Shown here piece after piece: positions 5,038 through 9,290 of a stretch of DNA of 9,290 nucleotides; position 1 is the stretch's first letter, and each line of letters starts with the position of its first letter. The position numbers and the translations under genes are program-made. The notes under the pieces are model-generated. The model saw only the letters and a program-made list of their open reading frames with translations, was not told the origin of the DNA and ran no database searches. Source of the stretch: Chloroflexota bacterium (GTDB lineage Bacteria > Chloroflexota > UBA5177 > JANWHV01); assembly GCA_025924845.1 (NCBI GenBank), contig JAICHN010000193.1, positions 1-9,290 on the forward strand, given 5' to 3'.

Positions 5038-8000
5038 TTAAGCTGATGAACCGGCGACCGCGGTCGTTTTGTCCCTACCCGGCGACCGCGGTCGCGTGTC
5101 TCCTCCAGCGCGTCCCGTCCACTCCTCCAGTTTCAGGTCGGCCGCGACCATGTCATCCAGGTCGCCGGCCTGTCCTTCCCTCCAGGCGGCGGAAAAGGCG
5201 GCGTCTCCCAGGCAGGCGCGGAGCGCCGCCACCGCCCGATCGTGGGTTGGGAGCTCTCGTGGCGGAATCGGCGTATGAATGCTCGTTCGCACGCCCTCGG
5301 CTGCTCCCAACAGCCGTGCCGCCGCCGCCGGCCGCTCCGTGGCGGCGCGCAGTTGTCCCAGCCGTTCCAGATTAGCCGCAATACCATAGAGTTGGCCGCC
5401 TTGGCGGCGCGAGGCCAGGGATTGCCGAAAGATGGTTTCCGCGCACTCATAATCACCCTGGTTCAGGGCGATCACTCCTAAATAGTGGCGCGCTCTACCC
5501 AGTTCATCAGCATCACACAGGGCTTCGGCCAGGCGCAGGCACTCCTCGAACAGCTCGGTTGCCTCGGCATTATACCCCTGCTCCATGGTGCTGATCGCCA
5601 GCCAGTTCAGTACCCGCAGCACGATCGGCTGGTTCCCCATGGCTCGGCATCGATCCAAGCACTCTCGATAGAGCGGATCCGCACGGCCGTAGTCCCCTTG
5701 TTCGTGCAGCGAAATACCCAGATTCATCAGCACCTGGGCCAGGCTCGCCGTGCTTCCCAATGGGCGCAAGAGGGCGAGGCACTCTCCGTAAAGCACCGAG
5801 GCGCGTTCGAACTGCCCCTGGACGCTGGCCACCATGGCCCTATTGTTGAGCGCGCTCGCCCGTCCCTCGGGATCATTCACTTCCTTGAACAGGGCAAGGC
5901 TTTCCTCGTAAAGCCGGCCCGCCAGGTCATAATCGGTCATGACCCAGGCAACGTTGCCGCGGGTATTGAGCGCCTGGGCAAGTCCTTGCCGATCCCCCAG
6001 CCGGCGCCGTAGATCCAGGCACTCTTCGGCAAGCATGAGCGCCCGCCCATGGTCCCCCTGCAAATGGGCCAGATTGGCCCCTCTATCGAGGAGGGCGGCC
6101 CGTGTATCGGCTGGAATCACCGTTCCGGAGTGCAAAATGAGTTCAATTCTGCTCCGTCCCTCGCTCAAGTAGCCGCGGATGCGCCAGAATTGGCTGCAGG
6201 CGAGCGTCAAGGTCGCCGCCCGGGGCGGGTCGTGCTCCACGCTCCAAGCCAGAGCAGCGCGCACGTTGTCGTGTTCGCGTTGCAGTTGGTCAAGCCAGTG
6301 CGCTTGTTCCGCTCCACGCATGCCCTGGGCCGCCTGTTCGGCCAGAACGCCACACCACTCGGCATGGGCCCGTCGTGTCGCATGCTCGTCGGCATCGGCG
6401 CTTAGGTGCTCCAGCGCGTATTGGCGCACCGTTTCCAGTAAGCGATAGCGCGGAATCCGACCGGGATCCTCGACCATCACGAGCGACTTCTGAACCAGCT
6501 CTCCCAAGTCGTCCAGAACGCCGTCCGCAACCTCCTCGTCGCCGCATACGGCCTGGGCCGCGTCCAGAGTGAAACCGCCCGCGAAAACAGCCACTCGTCG
6601 CAGCAGTTGCCGTTCCCCTTCGCCCAGCAGATCATAGCTCCAGTCCAGGGTGGCGCGCAGGGTTCGCTGCCGATTGGGCGCCGATCGGGGACCGCCGGTA
6701 AGCAGGCGTAGACTATCTCCCAGCCTGGCCGCGATCCCCTCCAGGCTCAGCACTCCGACCCGTGCAGCCGCCAGTTCAAGAGCAAGAGGCAGCCCATCCA
6801 ACTGCCGGCAAATGGCGGCCACGGCGCCCGCGTTTTCCGCCATCAAGGCCAGCGAGGGCTGCCGCAAGCGGGCGCGAGCCAGGAACAGGCGCACCGCTTC
6901 CGCCTCGGCCATCTGCTCAAGGGGGCCGTCCGTTTCCGGCTGCGACAGCGTCGGCACCGACCAGGGTTGCTCTCCCTGAACCCCCAGTGTTTCACGGCTG
7001 GTAGCCAGAATGCGGACCGCTGGGCAGGCGGTGAGCAGGGCGTAGGCCAGGGCGGCGCATGCCGGCAGCACATGCTCGCAGTTATCAAGGATCAGGAGGA
7101 GCCGCCGCCGGCTTAGGCTCTCCATCAGGGTAGCGGTGGGAGCGCGCGCCGCCTGCTCGGGTAGTCGCAGGGCAACGCGGGCGGCATGGGCCACCGCCGG
7201 ATCATCGCGGGCGTGGTTGGCGGGGAGCGCCGATAAATCGACCAGCCAGACGCCGTCGGGGTGAAGCTCCAGCAGATCCTCGGCCAGGGCCAGCGCCAGG
7301 CGTGTCTTACCAATCCCGCCCGGCCCTACCAGAGTCAACAACCTACATGCCTGCCCTTCCGGTGCTTGCGGCGAACCAGGCCCGAACAGCGCGCGCAGCG
7401 CCGCCAACTCACGCCCTCGGCCGACGAAGCTGGTGAGGCCCGCCGGCAGGTTATGTGGCGCTACGGCTTGGGGCACGGGCGGCGGGGCAGCCTGGCGTTC
7501 ACGCAACGTGTGCGCTAAGCGTTCCACTCCCCGGCTGGGGATCAGATCAAGCTCATCGCGCAAAGCGTCCGCGAGCTGTCGATAGACACGCAAGGCCGCG
7601 CCGGGGCGGCCGCTTACCGCGTGCAACTGCATCAAGGCCAGCGCCGCCTCCTCATGGCAGCGATCATCCGCCAACACCAGATGCAGGGCACCGCCGGCTT
7701 CTTCTAGTTCCCCGGCTTTACGGCAGAGATTGGCATGGTGGAGTAGGAGGTCAATCCGTGCCTGCCGCAACGTATCGCGCAAGGCCACGGCCCACTCGCC
7801 ATACGGGTCATCCGGAAGGTAATCGCCGGTGTAGAGGGTCAGGGCAGCCCGACAGGCCGCTCTGTCGCTCCCGGCCCGCGCCGATCGCGCCGCGAGCAGG
7901 AAAGCATCGGCATCGATCCAGCGCTCGGAAGCCAGGTCCGGCGCCAACTCCAGCCATTCGCCGGCCAGGCGCAGCAGGGGAGACTCGCTCTCGGGCGGAT

Positions 8001-8472
8001 CGGCCAGCGCTTTACGTAGCCGATGGATTAATACCCGCAGGTTAGCCGTGTCGTTGGCCGCCGACGCTTCCGGCCAGAGCAGTTCCATGGCTTGCTCACG
8101 GGCCAACCGATGTCCCGGACTGGCCAGCAGCCACTTAAAGAGCACACCGATCCGCCGCTGTTCCCAGGCGCGCACGGGGATCTCCCGCCCCCATCGCCAT
8201 ACGGCGAACCCACCCAGAGTTTGTATCCACAGCGGCGCCTGCTCGGCCGGCGTAATAAGAGTGGGGTTGTCGGGAAGGAGCGTGGAGCTCTTGGTAGGGG
8301 CCGCCTTACCGAGGTAGCGGGTGTGGCTCCTGCCGTCGGCGCGCCATTGCGCGTACCAATACGGACCATGGCCGGGGCCGCCCGCCGCGCAACGGCCGCA
8401 TCCCGCCTTGCCGCACCGCCGATACTGTTGCCGATAGCTGATACAGGCGCCGCTTGGCGGCTCGTCTTGCAT
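5038..8472 (-). CDS. SARP/BTAD regulator with NB-ARC-type ATPase and TPRs, fused to a DUF6788-like Cys-rich N-terminus
   Basis: This 1144-residue protein is modular. Residues about 10-56 (RRCGKAGCGRCAAGGPGHG then PYWYAQW) match the DUF6788 pattern, with Cys20, Cys25, Cys28 and His35 as possible metal ligands. Residues about 81-178 form an OmpR-type winged helix and about 181-326 the bacterial transcriptional activation (BTAD) domain. A STAND ATPase follows: LTSFVGRGREL near 348, Walker A GPGGIGKT near 383, Walker B LLLILDN near 457, and GLPLALELAAARV near 560. TPR-like helices run from about 765 to 1050, with a C-terminal helical cap. By family this is a signal-gated DNA-binding activator of the AfsR/MalT style: ATP binding and TPR-mediated sensing control oligomerisation. 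The ATG at 8472 has GAGGA about eight bases upstream. It diverges from the amidohydrolase gene, its nearest possible target; the ligand is unknown. Confidence 0.92.
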   Translation of the reverse strand: MQDEPPSGACISYRQQYRRCGKAGCGRCAAGGPGHGPYWYAQWRADGRSHTRYLGKAAPTKSSTLLPDNPTLITPAEQAPLWIQTLGGFAVWRWGREIPVRAWEQRRIGVLFKWLLASPGHRLAREQAMELLWPEASAANDTANLRVLIHRLRKALADPPESESPLLRLAGEWLELAPDLASERWIDADAFLLAARSARAGSDRAACRAALTLYTGDYLPDDPYGEWAVALRDTLRQARIDLLLHHANLCRKAGELEEAGGALHLVLADDRCHEEAALALMQLHAVSGRPGAALRVYRQLADALRDELDLIPSRGVERLAHTLRERQAAPPPVPQAVAPHNLPAGLTSFVGRGRELAALRALFGPGSPQAPEGQACRLLTLVGPGGIGKTRLALALAEDLLELHPDGVWLVDLSALPANHARDDPAVAHAARVALRLPEQAARAPTATLMESLSRRRLLLILDNCEHVLPACAALAYALLTACPAVRILATSRETLGVQGEQPWSVPTLSQPETDGPLEQMAEAEAVRLFLARARLRQPSLALMAENAGAVAAICRQLDGLPLALELAAARVGVLSLEGIAARLGDSLRLLTGGPRSAPNRQRTLRATLDWSYDLLGEGERQLLRRVAVFAGGFTLDAAQAVCGDEEVADGVLDDLGELVQKSLVMVEDPGRIPRYRLLETVRQYALEHLSADADEHATRRAHAEWCGVLAEQAAQGMRGAEQAHWLDQLQREHDNVRAALAWSVEHDPPRAATLTLACSQFWRIRGYLSEGRSRIELILHSGTVIPADTRAALLDRGANLAHLQGDHGRALMLAEECLDLRRRLGDRQGLAQALNTRGNVAWVMTDYDLAGRLYEESLALFKEVNDPEGRASALNNRAMVASVQGQFERASVLYGECLALLRPLGSTASLAQVLMNLGISLHEQGDYGRADPLYRECLDRCRAMGNQPIVLRVLNWLAISTMEQGYNAEATELFEECLRLAEALCDADELGRARHYLGVIALNQGDYECAETIFRQSLASRRQGGQLYGIAANLERLGQLRAATERPAAAARLLGAAEGVRTSIHTPIPPRELPTHDRAVAALRACLGDAAFSAAWREGQAGDLDDMVAADLKLEEWTGRAGGDTRPRSPGRDKTTAVAGSSA
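5051..5094. repeat. Two direct 16-bp repeats, each with a 12-bp palindrome, at the 3' end of the regulator gene
   Basis: CCGGCGACCGCGGTCG occurs at 5051-5066 and again at 5079-5094, a period of 28 bp. Each contains CGACCGCGGTCG, identical to its own reverse complement. The repeats fall in the last codons of the large regulator and next to the convergent beta-propeller gene. They could help end convergent transcription or be a protein-binding site. The first copy is followed by TTTT on the plus strand, a weak terminator-like feature. Confidence 0.5.
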
Positions 8473-8500
8473 TGCTGGATTCCTCGCCTTGAATATATCC

Positions 8501-8530
8501 TTGGGCGGCGCATCCTGTGCGACCTATAAT
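8501..8530 (+). promoter_or_regulatory. Sigma-70-like promoter for the amidohydrolase gene
   Basis: A consensus TATAAT (8525-8530) is preceded after 18 bases by TTGGGC (8501-8506), which keeps the TTG of the -35 box. The start site would be near 8537, giving a leader of about 113 nt. The weak -35 box suits a promoter that needs an activator, and the divergent SARP-type regulator is the obvious candidate, although no SARP direct repeats were recognised. Confidence 0.5.
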
Positions 8531-8603
8531 ATCACGATTCAACACTTCTCCTTGAGTGCCGGAAATGATCCTATTTGCATGATACTCTGGAGATCAACCC
8601 GCT

Positions 8604-8625
8604 GCTCGGCGCAGCTTCGCCGAGC
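8604..8625 (+). promoter_or_regulatory. Leader hairpin upstream of the amidohydrolase ribosome binding site
   Basis: GCTCGGCG (8604-8611) and CGCCGAGC (8618-8625) form a perfect eight-pair GC-rich stem with a six-base loop. It lies 13 bases before the ribosome binding site and has no T-tract, so it is not a terminator. It may stabilise the mRNA or affect translation. No known riboswitch class was recognised in this leader. Confidence 0.45.
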
Positions 8626-8649
8626 CGGCGCCGTACGGAAGGAGAAGGA

Positions 8650-9290
8650 ATGATGGCGCTACCAGCCGCCCACAAGGCCCAACCGGAACGGGTACTCGCC
8701 GATCTACGCGAATTGGCCGCGCTTACTGGGGGGCCGGACGGCGCCCGCCGCGTGTGCTGGACCGCGGAATGGGAGAAGGCACGGGAGTGGGAGCTGAGCA
8801 AGCTGTCGCGGATTCCTTCCTGCACTACGGCCATCGATGAAGCAGGGAATCTCTGGGCCACCATACCGGGCGCCCGGCCCGACATAGTGGTGGTTGGATC
8901 GCATATCGATTCCGTTCCTTACGGTGGCTGGTTGGACGGTTGTCTGGGCGTCATCACCGCCATGGAGGTGCTGCGGCGATACGCGGACAGCACGCCGCCC
9001 CTGACCTTGCGCCTGGTTGACTGGGCGGACGAGGAGGGAGCACGCTTCGGCCGTAGTCTGCTGGGCTCGACCGCGGCGGCGGGACGCCTGGCGCCGGACG
9101 AAGTACGCGGCCTAAAGGACCGCGACGGTATTGCGCTCCCCGATGCCCTGGCCGCGTGTGGCGTGAATCTGGATCGTATGGGCGCGGCGAACAGTCAGCT
9201 GCAAGAGGTCAGCGCCTATTTGGAACTGCATATCGAGCAAGGGCCGGTCCTGGAGCAGCTGGGACTGCCCCTCGGCGCGGTCCAGGGTAC
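8650..9290 (+). CDS. M20-family N-carbamoyl-L-amino acid / allantoate amidohydrolase, C-terminus beyond right edge
   Basis: Two adjacent ATG codons (8650, 8653) follow AAGGAG (8639-8644); either could start the protein. The frame stays open to the window edge, giving 213 residues, about half the usual 410-420. It carries the hydantoinase/carbamoylase signature: GSHIDSVPYGGWLDGCLGV (residues 83-101), DEEGARFGRSLLGS (127-140) and ELHIEQGPVLE (192-202). Metal ligands of the dinuclear Zn/Mn centre expected from the family are His85, Asp96, Glu128/Glu129 and His194; all are visible. These cytosolic enzymes hydrolyse N-carbamoyl groups from L-amino acids, beta-ureidopropionate, allantoate or ureidoglycolate, in hydantoin, pyrimidine or purine breakdown. 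Substrate cannot be settled from this half. A minus-strand frame overlapping it is only a shadow. Confidence 0.9.
   Translation, partial: MMALPAAHKAQPERVLADLRELAALTGGPDGARRVCWTAEWEKAREWELSKLSRIPSCTTAIDEAGNLWATIPGARPDIVVVGSHIDSVPYGGWLDGCLGVITAMEVLRRYADSTPPLTLRLVDWADEEGARFGRSLLGSTAAAGRLAPDEVRGLKDRDGIALPDALAACGVNLDRMGAANSQLQEVSAYLELHIEQGPVLEQLGLPLGAVQG

Noticed and set aside
8537..8649. Possible riboswitch in the amidohydrolase leader
   Set aside because: Apart from the eight-pair hairpin, only short weak pairings were found and no conserved motif of a known class, so only the hairpin is reported.

Overview
The window is GC-rich bacterial DNA with few, strongly sigma-70-like promoters. The mix of a very large SARP/STAND/TPR regulator, an SBBP beta-propeller export protein and a MazF-type toxin paired with a ribbon-helix-helix antitoxin suggests Chloroflexota (Thermomicrobia- or Ktedonobacteria-like). 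That placement is inference from gene content; nothing here proves it. No rRNA, tRNA, CRISPR array, transposase or insertion-sequence end was seen.

Left part (1-3210) is written entirely on the minus strand and looks like an accessory or replicon-maintenance block. From upstream to downstream it holds a two-gene toxin-antitoxin module (antitoxin 2909-3157, MazF-like toxin 2499-2918), a small MerR-family regulator (1865-2305), a 386-bp gap, and a long open frame from 1478 running off the left edge. That last gene has no stop in the window. It encodes a winged-helix (HTH_36-like) protein with a proline-rich linker and a DnaD-like end, as in plasmid or phage replication initiators. The toxin-antitoxin and MerR promoters are unusually clear and each overlaps a repeat that should be its operator.

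The 386-bp gap carries the most unexpected signal. A TTGACA promoter points rightward (plus strand) and a perfect-context intrinsic terminator lies about 160 nt further on, with no reading frame between them. The RNA would fold into several nested stems and would be antisense to any leader of the replication-like gene. This resembles the countertranscribed RNAs of plasmid copy control, but no experimental or comparative evidence is available here.

Right part: a secreted SBBP-repeat beta-propeller protein (3426-4973, plus) runs tail to tail with an 1144-residue regulator (5038-8472, minus). The regulator fuses a Cys-rich DUF6788-like N-terminus to a SARP DNA-binding/BTAD module, an NB-ARC-type ATPase and TPRs. 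Head to head with it, a plus-strand gene from 8650 encodes an M20-family N-carbamoyl amino acid / allantoate amidohydrolase cut off by the right edge. The 177-bp divergent gap holds a TATAAT promoter and a stable leader hairpin for the amidohydrolase, so the regulator could control it, although no binding site was recognised.
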